A stretch of 64,000 nucleotides of DNA from Bacteroidota bacterium (GTDB lineage Bacteria > Bacteroidota > Bacteroidia > Bacteroidales > JAGONC01). This document shows, piece after piece, positions 1-8,423 of the stretch; positions within the stretch are counted from its first letter, which is position 1, and each line of letters starts with the position of its first letter. The notes beneath the pieces were generated by a model. It made no database searches. It saw nothing but the letters and a program-made list of their open reading frames with translations, and had not been told where the DNA came from. The translations under genes and the position numbers were made by a program. The stretch is from the NCBI GenBank assembly GCA_026391695.1, contig JAPLDP010000037.1:1-64000 (forward strand). The letters are read 5' to 3'.

Positions 1-1075
1 AGTGGATCTGGGAACAACAAGCACATCTGACAACTGCGGTGTGGCAACTGTTTCAAACAACGCCCCTGCCACTTTCCCTGTTGGAACAACTATTGTCATA
101 TGGACTGTTACTGATATATATGGCAACACTGCTCAGTGCACTCAACAGGTCGTGGTTGCCGATGAGGAAGATCCTTCCATTACCTGTCCGGCAAACATCA
201 GCACCACTGCTGATGACGGTGAGTGCTTTGCAACAGTGTATCTGGGAACAACAAGCACATCTGACAACTGCGGTGTGGCAACTATTTCAAACAACGCCCC
301 TGCCACTTTCCCTGTTGGAACAACCATTGTCATATGGACTGTTACCGATATATATGGGAACACTGCCCAGTGTACACAACAGATCGTGGTTGCCGATGAG
401 GAAGATCCTTCCATTACCTGTCCGGCAAATATCAACACCACTACTGATAACGGTGAGTGCTTTGCAACAGTGGATCTGGGAACAACAAGCACATCTGACA
501 ACTGCGGTGTGGCAACTGTTTCAAACAACGCCCCTGCCACTTTCCCTGTTGGAACAACCATTGTCATATGGACTGTTACCGATATATATGGCAATACAGC
601 CCAGTGCGAACAACAGGTCGTGATTGCCGATGAGGAATATCCTTCCATAACCTGTCCGGCAAATATCAACACTACTACTGATGACGGTGAGTGCTTAGCA
701 ACTGTAGATCTGGGAACGCCAAGCACATCTGACAACTGCGGTGTGGCAATTGTTTCAAACAACGCCCCTGCCACTTTCCCTGTTGGAACAACCATTGTCA
801 TATGGACTGTTACCGATATATATGGCAATACAGCCCAGTGCGAACAACAGGTCGTGGTTGCCGATGAGGAAGATCCTTCCATTACCTGTCCGGCAAACAT
901 CAGCATCACTAATGATGACGGAGAGTGCTTTGCAACAGTGGATCTGGGAACACCAGGCACATCCGACAACTGCGGTGTGGCAACTGTTTCAAACAACGCC
1001 CCTCCCACTTTCCCTGTTGGAATAACCATTGTCATATGGACTGTTACCGATATATATGGGAACAGTAACACATGT
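1..1075 (+). repeat. Five tandem near-identical 234-bp repeats (HYR modules)
   Basis: The string TCTGGGAAC recurs at 7, 241, 475, 709 and 943, an exact 234-bp period without indels. Differences between units are scattered single bases. The array continues off the left edge, so the copy number is unknown. The high DNA identity also opens a long spurious antisense reading frame (142-1218). Confidence 0.95.
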
Positions 1076-2206
1076 GAAATGACTGTGACCGTGACCGATG
1101 CAACTGAGCCATCAATTATCTGTCCTGAAAATATCCTTTTCATCACTGAAAAAGGAATATGTGAAGCAGATATCATTATTGATGAACCTGAAGTGAGCGA
1201 CAACTGTGGAATTCTCACTTATGTTAACAGTTATAATGGCACCTCCAATGCATCCGGCACTTATCCTGTCGGTATAACAAATGTTATTTGGACTGTTACA
1301 GATATTAACTCCAATGCCAGTACATGCATAACTAACATATCCGTGATATCACCACCATTAGCCAATGATGATGTTGCAAGCACTCCGCAAAACACAGCAT
1401 CTGATAATATTAATATCATAGATAATGATTTCGATTGCCTGAATTCATTAAATACGTCAACGCTCATTATTACCCGTCAGCCTTTAAATGGAAGTGTAAT
1501 TGTGAATAATGCCACCGGAGCGATAACCTACACACCATTTATTGACTTTACCGGAGATGATGATTTTGATTACAAAGTATGTAATTTTAGTGGGCTCTGC
1601 GATACGGCGACGGTTTATATAAATATAACCCTAATAAACCATCCACCTGTGGCTGAAAATCTAATAGACTCAACGCTGGTTAATGTACCAAAGATAATTG
1701 ATCTCAATGGTCATGTTTCAGACCCTGACGGCAATTCTCTTACCCTGAGTATTTGTAGTGAGCCGGCAAACGGTATCGTCACTATAAATGATGGTCTATT
1801 AGTCACCTACACGCCCTACCTGGATTATGAAGGATGGGATTCTATTTGCTATACCGTATGCGACAATGGCATTCCACAATTATGTGATGATGCATATATC
1901 TATATATATGTCCCTACAGGTCGAGAAGACTCAATCATAATTTATAATACCATAACACCAAATGGTGATGGATACAATGACTTCTTTTATATTGAAGGAA
2001 TCGACCAGTATCCTGCAAATGAACTGTTGATCTTCAACCAATGGGGTGATCAGATCAGATCATTTAGGAATTATAACAATTCTGATGTACGTTGGGATGG
2101 AACAAATAAAAATGGAGGATTTTTGCCTGCCGGTACCTATTATTATATCCTCAAGTTGGAAAAAATTCAGCAGGTTTACAATGGCTGGGTCTATATACAT
2201 CATTAA
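2..2206 (+). CDS. HYR-repeat surface protein with T9SS type B (gliding-type) C-terminal sorting domain, 5' partial
   Basis: This is the C-terminal 734 residues of a larger secreted protein; its start lies left of the window. Residues 1 to about 355 are five near-identical 78-residue HYR (hyalin repeat) modules, each with two conserved Cys (SDNCGV and ITCPAN). A diverged sixth HYR unit follows (about 360-450), then two cadherin-like/Big_9-type modules (about 460-640, with 'NDV' and 'ITYTP' signatures). The last ~90 residues begin at ITPNGDGYNDFF, the hallmark of the CHU_C / T9SS type B sorting domain, and end in an aromatic, hydrophobic strand. HYR modules mediate adhesion. In Flavobacterium johnsoniae, type B cargo such as SprB needs a PorP/SprF partner, and a PorP-like gene follows 46 bp downstream. 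Inference: a cell-surface adhesin or gliding-motility filament. Sure of domains, unsure of ligand. Confidence 0.9.
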   Translation: MDLGTTSTSDNCGVATVSNNAPATFPVGTTIVIWTVTDIYGNTAQCTQQVVVADEEDPSITCPANISTTADDGECFATVYLGTTSTSDNCGVATISNNAPATFPVGTTIVIWTVTDIYGNTAQCTQQIVVADEEDPSITCPANINTTTDNGECFATVDLGTTSTSDNCGVATVSNNAPATFPVGTTIVIWTVTDIYGNTAQCEQQVVIADEEYPSITCPANINTTTDDGECLATVDLGTPSTSDNCGVAIVSNNAPATFPVGTTIVIWTVTDIYGNTAQCEQQVVVADEEDPSITCPANISITNDDGECFATVDLGTPGTSDNCGVATVSNNAPPTFPVGITIVIWTVTDIYGNSNTCEMTVTVTDATEPSIICPENILFITEKGICEADIIIDEPEVSDNCGILTYVNSYNGTSNASGTYPVGITNVIWTVTDINSNASTCITNISVISPPLANDDVASTPQNTASDNINIIDNDFDCLNSLNTSTLIITRQPLNGSVIVNNATGAITYTPFIDFTGDDDFDYKVCNFSGLCDTATVYINITLINHPPVAENLIDSTLVNVPKIIDLNGHVSDPDGNSLTLSICSEPANGIVTINDGLLVTYTPYLDYEGWDSICYTVCDNGIPQLCDDAYIYIYVPTGREDSIIIYNTITPNGDGYNDFFYIEGIDQYPANELLIFNQWGDQIRSFRNYNNSDVRWDGTNKNGGFLPAGTYYYILKLEKIQQVYNGWVYIHH

Positions 2207-2252
2207 TTATTGACTGAAAAACATAAAAAATAGTAACATAGAAAAAAATCAT

Positions 2253-3170
2253 ATGAGAAAGTTATTGATCTTCATTCTGTTGCTCTTAGGCTGTCAAGCT
2301 TTGGCACAGCATGATCCTCTTTACAGCCAGTATATGTTCAATCCTATTGTCATTAATCCTGGTTATTCGGGTAGCAGAGAAGTATTGACTGCAACGGTGG
2401 ATAACCGCTATCAATGGGTGGGTATGGCCGGCGCTCCACGTACACTGACATTAAGCGTCCATTCGCCACTTCGAAATGAAAGCATCGCTGTCGGTGGTTA
2501 TATTTATAGCTACAAATTGGGACCAAGCCAGGAATTTGGAGTTGTTGGTAACTATGTCTACAGGCTTACAGTTGGAAAGGCCAAATTATCATTGGGACTT
2601 CAGGTTGGGCTGACTCAACTCAATATTGACTGGGATAAAATATCCGTCAATGATGTAAATGACCCAATTTACCTGAACCGTCCCAACAGCAGACCCAGAC
2701 CTGATGCAAACTTTGGCATTTATTACTACACCTCTAATTTCTATGTCGGACTATCATCGCGACACTTATTTGAGAATATAATCTCCCCTGTTTCATCTGA
2801 TGAGATTGTTTATGCTAACCTGACCAGACATTTTTACCTGACAAGTGGCTATGCACTTGAAATCAATGATAATCTGGTCTTTAAACCCTCAACACTCATC
2901 AAGTACGCCCCTAATGCTCCGGTAAATGTTGACCTTAATGTGAGTTTATTGATGAAGAAGACTATTGAATTGGGTATTTCATACCGAAATCTGGTCAATG
3001 CCATAGTATTTATGGCACAATTGCACCTGGCACAGGGGCTTCGGATTGGGTATTCTTATGATGCGACATTAAGTGAGTTGAAAAACTATTCCAATGGTTC
3101 GCATGAGATAATGATCAGCTATGATTTCAGATTATTTAAATCAATAGAACTGACACCCAGATATTTCTGA
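2253..3170 (+). CDS. PorP/SprF family T9SS outer-membrane protein
   Basis: A 305-residue protein with an N-terminal signal peptide (MRKLLIFILLLLGCQALAQ). It is followed by the family hallmark QYMFNPIVINPGYSGS and alternating beta-strand-like segments ending in a C-terminal aromatic residue, as in outer-membrane barrels. PorP/SprF proteins attach or transport T9SS substrates carrying type B sorting domains; F. johnsoniae SprF is needed for SprB export. The gene starts 46 bp after the HYR protein on the same strand, so co-transcription and a dedicated partnership are likely. ATG 2253 was chosen because the signal peptide follows directly. An imperfect hairpin with a T-run (3185-3246) closes the unit. 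Confidence 0.93.
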   Translation: MRKLLIFILLLLGCQALAQHDPLYSQYMFNPIVINPGYSGSREVLTATVDNRYQWVGMAGAPRTLTLSVHSPLRNESIAVGGYIYSYKLGPSQEFGVVGNYVYRLTVGKAKLSLGLQVGLTQLNIDWDKISVNDVNDPIYLNRPNSRPRPDANFGIYYYTSNFYVGLSSRHLFENIISPVSSDEIVYANLTRHFYLTSGYALEINDNLVFKPSTLIKYAPNAPVNVDLNVSLLMKKTIELGISYRNLVNAIVFMAQLHLAQGLRIGYSYDATLSELKNYSNGSHEIMISYDFRLFKSIELTPRYF

Positions 3171-3184
3171 GTCACCTTTTATCA

Positions 3185-3246
3185 AAAAGCGAGGAGTGAA
3201 GAGCGAAATATTTCGTTCGTCATTCGCTCTTCGCTATTCGTTTTTT
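3185..3246 (+). repeat. Heptanucleotide foldback array, probable terminator of the porP unit
   Basis: Starting 14 nt after the porP stop, a purine arm built of AGCGA-type heptamers (GGAGTGAAGAGCGAA) is followed by ATAT and a pyrimidine arm of TTCGCTC-type heptamers. The arms can fold back imperfectly, and the right arm ends in CGTTTTTT, so on the + strand it looks like a Rho-independent terminator. The same heptamer occurs at 4047-4147 and 8424-8525. Confidence 0.75.
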
Positions 3247-3281
3247 ATTTATGTAACTTTTCTCAATTATCAGATTTACCG

Positions 3282-3289
3282 TATATTTG
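3282..3289 (+). promoter_or_regulatory. Bacteroidota -7 element TATATTTG for the HEPN/MNT pair
   Basis: TATATTTG matches TAnnTTTG exactly and lies 18 nt before ATG 3307. The -33 region is only weakly TTTG-like (TTTTC near 3258). Its position argues that the upstream in-frame ATG at 3196 is not the start of the HEPN gene. Confidence 0.5.
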
Positions 3290-3306
3290 TACAATATGCA
3301 CAGCAT

Positions 3307-3702
3307 ATGAATGATAAACTCAGCTATTGGACCGATATTTCTGAATATGACCTTGAAACCGCAAAGGCCATGCTCGTTAGTAAGCGGTTCCTTTATGTCG
3401 GCTTTATGTGTCACCAGGCTATTGAAAAACTATTAAAAGCTTATTATGTTTCGGTGAAAGATGAAATGCCCCCATATTCGCATAACCTGACTTATCTCAC
3501 CGAGAAATCTTCTTTATTATCACAGCTATCCGAAGATCAAAAATCATTTATCGATGAACTCGAGCCTTTGAATATAGAAGCCAGGTATCCTGAATATAAA
3601 GAACGCCTGTTACAGCATCTATCACATAAAAAGTGCAAAGAAATCATCAGTAAAACTGAATTGCTGAATACATGGATCAGACAGAAGTTATTGAAAAAGT
3701 AA
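3307..3702 (+). CDS. HEPN domain protein (toxin-like partner of MNT nucleotidyltransferase)
   Basis: A 131-residue all-helical protein of the HEPN family (PF05168 type). It has the early helix with CHQAIEKLLKAYY, then HNLTYL, and the late IEARYPEY motif typical of this branch. The conserved R...YP is visible, but the Rx4-6H RNase motif of HepT-type toxins is not obvious, so ribonuclease activity cannot be assumed. A longer frame reaches back to 3196, but those residues are translated heptamer repeat and lie upstream of the promoter; start 3307 gives the usual family length. It overlaps the MNT gene by 31 bp, so translation is probably coupled. In studied pairs the MNT partner neutralises HEPN by adding AMP. 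It could also be a small antibiotic-nucleotidyltransferase accessory protein. Confidence 0.85.
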   Translation: MNDKLSYWTDISEYDLETAKAMLVSKRFLYVGFMCHQAIEKLLKAYYVSVKDEMPPYSHNLTYLTEKSSLLSQLSEDQKSFIDELEPLNIEARYPEYKERLLQHLSHKKCKEIISKTELLNTWIRQKLLKK

Positions 3703-3986
3703 AGCGATATGCCGAATTGGTAAGCGGTCATTTTGCCATCGAAAAGGTGGTTCTATACGGCTCACATGCCAGAGGGATGGCAGGGATCGACAGCGATATT
3801 GACGTGGCTATCGTCGTCAGGAAAATGGAAAAAGGTTTTTTTGAAGTCGAGCCTCTGTTATGGCGGTTGCGCCGCGAAATAGATTCCCTGATCGAGCCTG
3901 TTCTGGTTGAAGAAGATAATGATCCGGCAGGTTTCCTTAACGAAATACTAAAAACAGGTATCATTATTTATAATTCTGCAGTCTAA
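3672..3986 (+). CDS. MNT-type minimal nucleotidyltransferase (antitoxin-like)
   Basis: A 104-residue minimal nucleotidyltransferase of the polymerase-beta fold. The catalytic signature is GSHARG followed by SDIDVAIVV (GSx..DxD), with a later acidic stretch (IEPVLVEE) that may supply the third metal ligand. It starts inside the last 31 bp of the HEPN gene, the usual bicistronic arrangement of HEPN/MNT pairs, in which MNT proteins such as MntA modify and silence the HEPN toxin. The intact GS and DxD motifs suggest an active enzyme. The pair is bracketed by heptanucleotide arrays. Confidence 0.88.
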   Translation: MDQTEVIEKVKRYAELVSGHFAIEKVVLYGSHARGMAGIDSDIDVAIVVRKMEKGFFEVEPLLWRLRREIDSLIEPVLVEEDNDPAGFLNEILKTGIIIYNSAV

Positions 3987-4046
3987 GGAGTATATATTAC
4001 AAATCCCAAATTTCAAATATATCTCTTGTCCCCACGGCACCGACGT

Positions 4047-4147
4047 GAAGAGCGAAAAGCGAAGAGCGAAATATACCGTTCGCCATTCGCTCCTCGCTAA
4101 TCGCTCCTCCAATCCGTTCGCCATTCGCTCCTCGCTAATCGCTCCTC
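4047..4147 (-). repeat. Heptanucleotide foldback array with 34-bp direct repeat
   Basis: On the + strand, GAGCGAA-type heptamers (4047-4070) are followed by two perfect 34-bp copies (4076-4109 and 4114-4147) of a TTCGCY-rich unit. Read from the subtilase gene on the - strand, the array begins 11 nt after that gene's stop and shows first purine-rich GAGCGA repeats, then TTCGCTC repeats, as at 3185-3246. It may act as the 3' end of the subtilase transcript. No T-run is seen. Confidence 0.8.
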
Positions 4148-4158
4148 ATATTGGTAAT

Positions 4159-5877
4159 TCAGAATTTAAGGATTCTGACAATCTGCACATTCTCTTTACT
4201 TCTGACTTTCAAGTAATAAAAGCCTCTTTTCAAAGCACTAAGGTTATTAATAGATTCAATATTCAGACCTGAATGAGCAACAAGAGATTTTTTAAATAAC
4301 TGTCGGCCTGATACTTCAAATATTTCGATGATAATCTGGTCAGGTAATGTCAGATAAAACCTGATGAAGAAATCCTGCGTAAAAGGATTAGGTGTTACAC
4401 TGATATTAAATAAATCTTCAAGTTTAAATTTGTCAGATATATTAAGAAAATTATTTGCGTCAGCATAATCCGGTATACCATATCCAATATAATAATCAGG
4501 ATTTGAATATCTACTGCTGTTCGTTCGGATAGCATGAATGATATCCATGTTACCCGATGCAGGGTGTGCCTGCCAGAGACATGCCGTGATGCCGGCTATG
4601 ATTGGCGAAGAAAACGACGTTCCGTTTCCCTGCCATGTTCCACCAAGGGGTGAGGCAATGACAGTGCCGGAGCCAACAGCAACAATATCAGGCTTTATTC
4701 TGTCATCATAAGTAGGGCCAATTGAACTGAATGATGCCCAGTTTCCGCTGCCATCGACCGCACCTATACTCAGCACACTGTCACCATCCGCCGGTGCTCC
4801 GACATATAACCATGATCCATTTGCATAATTACCCGCACTATTGCATACAATTAATCCTTTGCTGACAGCCAGGTCTGCTCCGAGTGTCACGGGACATGTC
4901 TGACCATCCATGTCCTCATAGGTATGATTTGCTATAGGATTATCAAATGTTGTATAACCTAATGACGAATTAAGAATATCTGCACCAACGCTATCGGCAA
5001 ATTCGGCTCCTTCAATCCAGTAATATTCTTCAAGAAGATATTCTGCTGTAGCATCTTCAGTTCTAATCAGGTAATAACTTGCACCAGGAGCTGTGCCGAC
5101 TATTTCACCTGGCAGATTACCACCCATCACCGACAGGACCATCATACCATGCTGGCTGATAGTTGTATCGTACACATTACCACCATGTTCCACAAAATTC
5201 CGGACACCAAGTATGCAATCGTGTGCCCAGAGTGTGTCAAATACCGGTAACATGTCGACACGCCAAAAACCAGCATCAAGTACGGCGATGATCTTTCCTG
5301 CTCCTGTAAATCCCATATTATGCAAAGGAATTCCATTGATCATGTTTATCTGGTTCCATGATGCGCCATAGTCAAATGAATCAGCAACATTATTTAACTC
5401 CAATATTTTTTTACCTGGTTGCTGTAAAAAAGACTCACCTGAAAAAAATGGCTTTATATTAAGATCAGGTTCTCCTGAAACAAAAACATTGATTCCCTTT
5501 CGCATATATCCTGCATCAACCACCTCTCTTACACAAGCTAACTGACTGATGTCATCAATGGATACATTTTCACTGATTTCAATAATGACCAGGTTTAACC
5601 AGTGTGAGGTAACCAGAATCTCAGCTCCAAGACTTTGCAGTGTATTAAGATACTTAGGATTAACAGGTAAATCATCCTCTCTGATGGTAATGCCTTGCCT
5701 TTGTCTTCTTTCAATAGCACGGGGAGATAAAAAAGCTTCAGGAAACTGTATACTAAAAGGTGAATTGTTCTTATCAGTGAATTTTATCAAAAAAGTCGAT
5801 TTCCCATTTTGGGAATATAAATTGGGTACCGATACGATCAGTAAAAGGAACAGCAGGATATATTTCCGGGTCATCAT
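4159..5877 (-). CDS. Secreted S8 subtilisin-like protease with T9SS type A sorting domain
   Basis: 572 residues: a signal peptide (1 to about 22), a propeptide-like region with the motif SPRAIERR (51-58), a peptidase S8 domain (about 170-460) and a T9SS type A C-terminal domain (about 490-572, starting VTPNPF and ending VQIVRILKF). Catalytic residues are visible: Asp201 in VLDAGF, His243 in SQHGMMV, Asn350 in NSAGN (oxyanion hole) and Ser421 in GTSFSSP. All are intact, so it should be an active extracellular or cell-surface endopeptidase. It stands alone between repeat elements, and no promoter match was found in the foldback element upstream. ATG 5877 is followed at once by a second ATG. Confidence 0.93.
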   Translation of the reverse strand: MMTRKYILLFLLLIVSVPNLYSQNGKSTFLIKFTDKNNSPFSIQFPEAFLSPRAIERRQRQGITIREDDLPVNPKYLNTLQSLGAEILVTSHWLNLVIIEISENVSIDDISQLACVREVVDAGYMRKGINVFVSGEPDLNIKPFFSGESFLQQPGKKILELNNVADSFDYGASWNQINMINGIPLHNMGFTGAGKIIAVLDAGFWRVDMLPVFDTLWAHDCILGVRNFVEHGGNVYDTTISQHGMMVLSVMGGNLPGEIVGTAPGASYYLIRTEDATAEYLLEEYYWIEGAEFADSVGADILNSSLGYTTFDNPIANHTYEDMDGQTCPVTLGADLAVSKGLIVCNSAGNYANGSWLYVGAPADGDSVLSIGAVDGSGNWASFSSIGPTYDDRIKPDIVAVGSGTVIASPLGGTWQGNGTSFSSPIIAGITACLWQAHPASGNMDIIHAIRTNSSRYSNPDYYIGYGIPDYADANNFLNISDKFKLEDLFNISVTPNPFTQDFFIRFYLTLPDQIIIEIFEVSGRQLFKKSLVAHSGLNIESINNLSALKRGFYYLKVRSKENVQIVRILKF

Positions 5878-5891
5878 AATTATGCCTATTT

Positions 5892-6112
5892 TAGGTTAGA
5901 ATTCGTGATCTGAATTACCCCGTGCTTTAGCTCGGGGTCAAAAAACAACACAAAACCGGGCTTTAGCACAAAACCTTGTATATGATATGGTATATTTGAT
6001 GCCTTTGTTACGGGCTAAAGCCCAGGTTTTTTTAGCTGCCTGAAACCCTGGCCTGAAGTCCGGGGTAATTCAAATCAGGAATTCTAACCTTAGGTACGCA
6101 TTTTTGCGATGA
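5892..6112. repeat. Foldback/MITE-like element with 30-bp imperfect terminal inverted repeats
   Basis: Left end 5893-5922 and right end 6061-6090 are inverted copies differing at about 2 of 30 positions. Each runs from AGGTTAGAATTC to ATTACCCCG. The interior contains further GGGCTTTAGC / GGGCTAAAGCCC inverted repeats. The right end plus about 22 following bases recurs at 9678-9730. It sits between the divergent subtilase and trmD genes, and no ORF of its own was found. Confidence 0.75.
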
Positions 6113-6157
6113 CCCAAAATTATATTATTTTAGTAAAATAATGCTAAAAATAAATCT

Positions 6158-6847
6158 ATGCGGATAGACCTGCTGACAATTTTTCCGGAAATGTTCGAGA
6201 GTCCTTTCAATTATTCAATAATTAAGAGAGCTCAGGAGAAAGGGATTTCCGAGATACAGATCACCGACATCAGGGATTATGCTACCGGTAAGCACAAAAA
6301 TGTAGATGATTATCCATATGGCGGCGGTTCGGGAATGGTCATGATGATTGAACCCATTGCCAGGTGTATTGAGGAATTAAAATCAAAACGAAATTATGAC
6401 GACATAATTTATCTGACGCCTGACGGGGAGTTGTTAAATCAAAGGATAGCTAATCATCTTTCGACATTTAACAACATTATCATACTCTGTGGACATTATA
6501 AAGGTATTGATCAGCGCATCAGGGACTACTATATAACGAAAGAAATATCAATTGGAAACTATGTTTTATCTGGTGGCGAAATAGCCGCTTTTGTATTATG
6601 CGATGCCATTATCAGATTGATTCCCGGTGTTCTTGGCGATGAAACCTCTGCCCTTTCCGATTCCTTTCAGGATGATATTCTTTCTCCTCCGGTCTATACC
6701 CGACCTTATGACTATAAGGGACTCAGAGTACCTGATGTATTGCTATCAGGGAATGACAAGGAAATTGCCAATTGGAGATATGAAAAGGCACTTGAACGGA
6801 CCAAACAACACCGACCTGATATGCTTAACGACGAAAATCTACAATAA
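6158..6847 (+). CDS. trmD: tRNA (guanine-N1)-methyltransferase
   Basis: 229 residues. TrmD methylates N1 of G37 in tRNAs with CNN anticodons using S-adenosylmethionine, preventing +1 frameshifts. Trefoil-knot SPOUT motifs are present: [21 protein letters not shown] (SAM-binding knot) and [14 protein letters not shown]. The N-terminus [13 protein letters not shown] is canonical and fixes the start at ATG 6158. rplS follows on the same strand, the classic trmD-rplS order, but here with its own promoter in the 138-bp gap. Confidence 0.98.
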   Translation: MRIDLLTIFPEMFESPFNYSIIKRAQEKGISEIQITDIRDYATGKHKNVDDYPYGGGSGMVMMIEPIARCIEELKSKRNYDDIIYLTPDGELLNQRIANHLSTFNNIIILCGHYKGIDQRIRDYYITKEISIGNYVLSGGEIAAFVLCDAIIRLIPGVLGDETSALSDSFQDDILSPPVYTRPYDYKGLRVPDVLLSGNDKEIANWRYEKALERTKQHRPDMLNDENLQ

Positions 6848-6848
6848 A

Positions 6849-6876
6849 ATCAACTTTTATTTGATAACAAGTTGAT
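6849..6876 (+). terminator. Stem-loop after trmD
   Basis: ATCAACTT (6849-6856) and AAGTTGAT (6869-6876) form an 8-bp stem with a 12-nt loop directly after the trmD stop. Only a short T-run (GTTT) follows, so this is a weak terminator or processing site ahead of the rplS promoter. Confidence 0.35.
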
Positions 6877-6912
6877 GTTTATAAATCATCACTTAAAAAT
6901 CTTTCATCATAA

Positions 6913-6944
6913 TTGCATAAATTAAAAATAATCATCTATATTTG
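6913..6944 (+). promoter_or_regulatory. Bacteroidota-type promoter for rplS
   Basis: TTG at 6913-6915, a 21-nt spacer and TATATTTG at 6937-6944 match the -33/-7 consensus (TTTG, ~19-21 nt, TAnnTTTG). The predicted start is near 6951, about 35 nt before the rplS ATG. Confidence 0.6.
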
Positions 6945-6985
6945 CACTCCTTTTTGGAGAAAGCACATTTAAAATAGCCGCAGCA

Positions 6986-7339
6986 ATGGGAAAGCACGAG
7001 TTGTTAAAATATATTGAAAGTCAGATTCCGGTTAAACAATTTCCGGATTTTAAGGCCGGGGATACCATAACCGTTCAGTATAAGATCATTGAGGGAAATA
7101 AGGAACGTTTTCAAAGTTTCCAGGGTGTTGTCCTGCAAAGATCTGGAAGTGGACCCACGGAAACTTTCACAGTCAGGAAAATTTCAGGTAATGTTGGTGT
7201 GGAAAGAATTTTTCCGGTCTCTTCACCCTTTCTTGAAGAGATCGTTGTTAATAAAAAAGGTGTGGTGCGCCGTGCCCGCATTTTTTATCTCCGTGAACGC
7301 AGGGGAAAGAGTTCCAGAATACGTGAACAACGGCAATAG
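6986..7339 (+). CDS. rplS: 50S ribosomal protein L19
   Basis: 117 residues, the usual length for L19. L19 sits at the 30S-50S interface. The core motifs FKAGDTITVQYKIIEG, SFQGVVLQRSGSG and FTVRKISGNVGVERIFP match the family along their length, and the C-terminus is Arg/Lys-rich (RRARIFYLRERRGKSSRIRE). The start at 6986 gives MGKHELLKYIES. It ends 3 bp before the convergent ornithine carbamoyltransferase gene, so the two transcripts must overlap or terminate very closely. Confidence 0.98.
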   Translation: MGKHELLKYIESQIPVKQFPDFKAGDTITVQYKIIEGNKERFQSFQGVVLQRSGSGPTETFTVRKISGNVGVERIFPVSSPFLEEIVVNKKGVVRRARIFYLRERRGKSSRIREQRQ

Positions 7340-7342
7340 CTT

Positions 7343-8344
7343 TTAATCACCAAGTGTGGCAACCATGACGGCTTTTATAGTATGTAACCGATTTTCAGCC
7401 TGATCAAAAACAACAGAAGCAGGCGATTCAAATACATCGTCTGTCACCTCCATTGCTGAAATGCCATATTGCTTCTCGATTTCCTTTCCAATTTTAGTAT
7501 CCGTATTGTGGAATGCAGGAAGACAATGCATGAATTTTACATTTGGATTACCCGATTTATCCAGAACGGATTTATTGATCTGATAAGGTAACATTTCTTT
7601 AATTCTTTGAGCCCATAACTCCTTTGCTTCACCCATTGAAAGCCAAACGTCGGTATAGAGAAAATCAACACCCTTTACTGCTTTGGAAACATCCTCGGTA
7701 ATCGTGATTTTTGCACCGGTATCTTTTGCTATTTCTTTGCTTTTCTTAACCAGTTCCTGATGTGGGTGACATGACCGGGGTGCGGCAGCACGAAAATCCA
7801 TGCCCATTTTTGCTGCAGCTACCATCAACGAATTGCCCATATTATTCCTGGCATCACCAAGATAGGCAAAAGCAATTTTATTTAATGGTTTGCTACAATG
7901 CTCCATCATAGTCATCATATCAGCAAGTGCCTGTGTTGGATGAAATTCATCAGTAAGCCCATTCCACACAGGCACACCCGAATATTTTGCCAGTTCTTCG
8001 ACAATAGCCTGCCCAAAGCCACGGTATTCAATGCCATCATATAATCGCCCAAGAACACGGGCAGTATCTTTCATGGTCTCTTTATGGCCTATCTGGGTTC
8101 CTGCCGGATCGAGATAAGTTACATGAGCACCTTGATCGTATGCGGCGACTTCAAATGCACAACGAGTCCGCGTAGATGTCTTTTCAAAGATCAACGCAAT
8201 GTTTTTACCTTTTAGCTTTTGTTGTTCCGTACCGGCATATTTTGCCTGTTTAAGATCAATAGCGAGATTTAGTAAAAACATAATCTCCTGCGATGTGAAA
8301 TCCAATTCCTTTAAAAAGCTGCGATTTTTTAAATTAAATGGCAT
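7343..8344 (-). CDS. arcB: Ornithine carbamoyltransferase
   Basis: 333 residues. It transfers carbamoyl from carbamoyl phosphate to ornithine, or runs in reverse on citrulline. Family motifs in order: STRTRCAFE (carbamoyl-phosphate loop), [11 protein letters not shown], and MHCLPAFH with the catalytic Cys and ornithine contacts. It is the canonical OTC form, not the N-acetylornithine form many Bacteroidota use for arginine synthesis. With carbamate kinase directly upstream on the same strand, this suggests the catabolic direction: citrulline + Pi to ornithine + carbamoyl phosphate. No arginine deiminase gene is in the window, so the arcB name is an inference and argF remains possible. Confidence 0.9.
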   Translation of the reverse strand: MPFNLKNRSFLKELDFTSQEIMFLLNLAIDLKQAKYAGTEQQKLKGKNIALIFEKTSTRTRCAFEVAAYDQGAHVTYLDPAGTQIGHKETMKDTARVLGRLYDGIEYRGFGQAIVEELAKYSGVPVWNGLTDEFHPTQALADMMTMMEHCSKPLNKIAFAYLGDARNNMGNSLMVAAAKMGMDFRAAAPRSCHPHQELVKKSKEIAKDTGAKITITEDVSKAVKGVDFLYTDVWLSMGEAKELWAQRIKEMLPYQINKSVLDKSGNPNVKFMHCLPAFHNTDTKIGKEIEKQYGISAMEVTDDVFESPASVVFDQAENRLHTIKAVMVATLGD

Positions 8345-8423
8345 AAATTTTTTATTTAATAATTAAGAATCATATATCGACTCATTAATATTCCCTAATC
8401 AGTCCCCTCTCTTTTCAAAATCA

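Noticed and set aside
1-1075. Regular repeats considered as a CRISPR array
   Set aside because: Units are 234 bp, coding, and have no unique spacers; no cas genes are present.
142-1218. 358-residue antisense frame across the HYR repeats
   Set aside because: It exists only because the 234-bp period is a multiple of three and lacks stops on the other strand; the + strand frame encodes clear HYR domains.
3196-3306. N-terminal extension of the HEPN gene
   Set aside because: These codons are translated heptamer repeat and lie upstream of a good -7 element; the family starts at the MNDKLSYW region.
4045-4272. 75-residue frame through the second heptamer array
   Set aside because: It is repeat sequence continuing antisense into the subtilase 3' end; no protein-like character.
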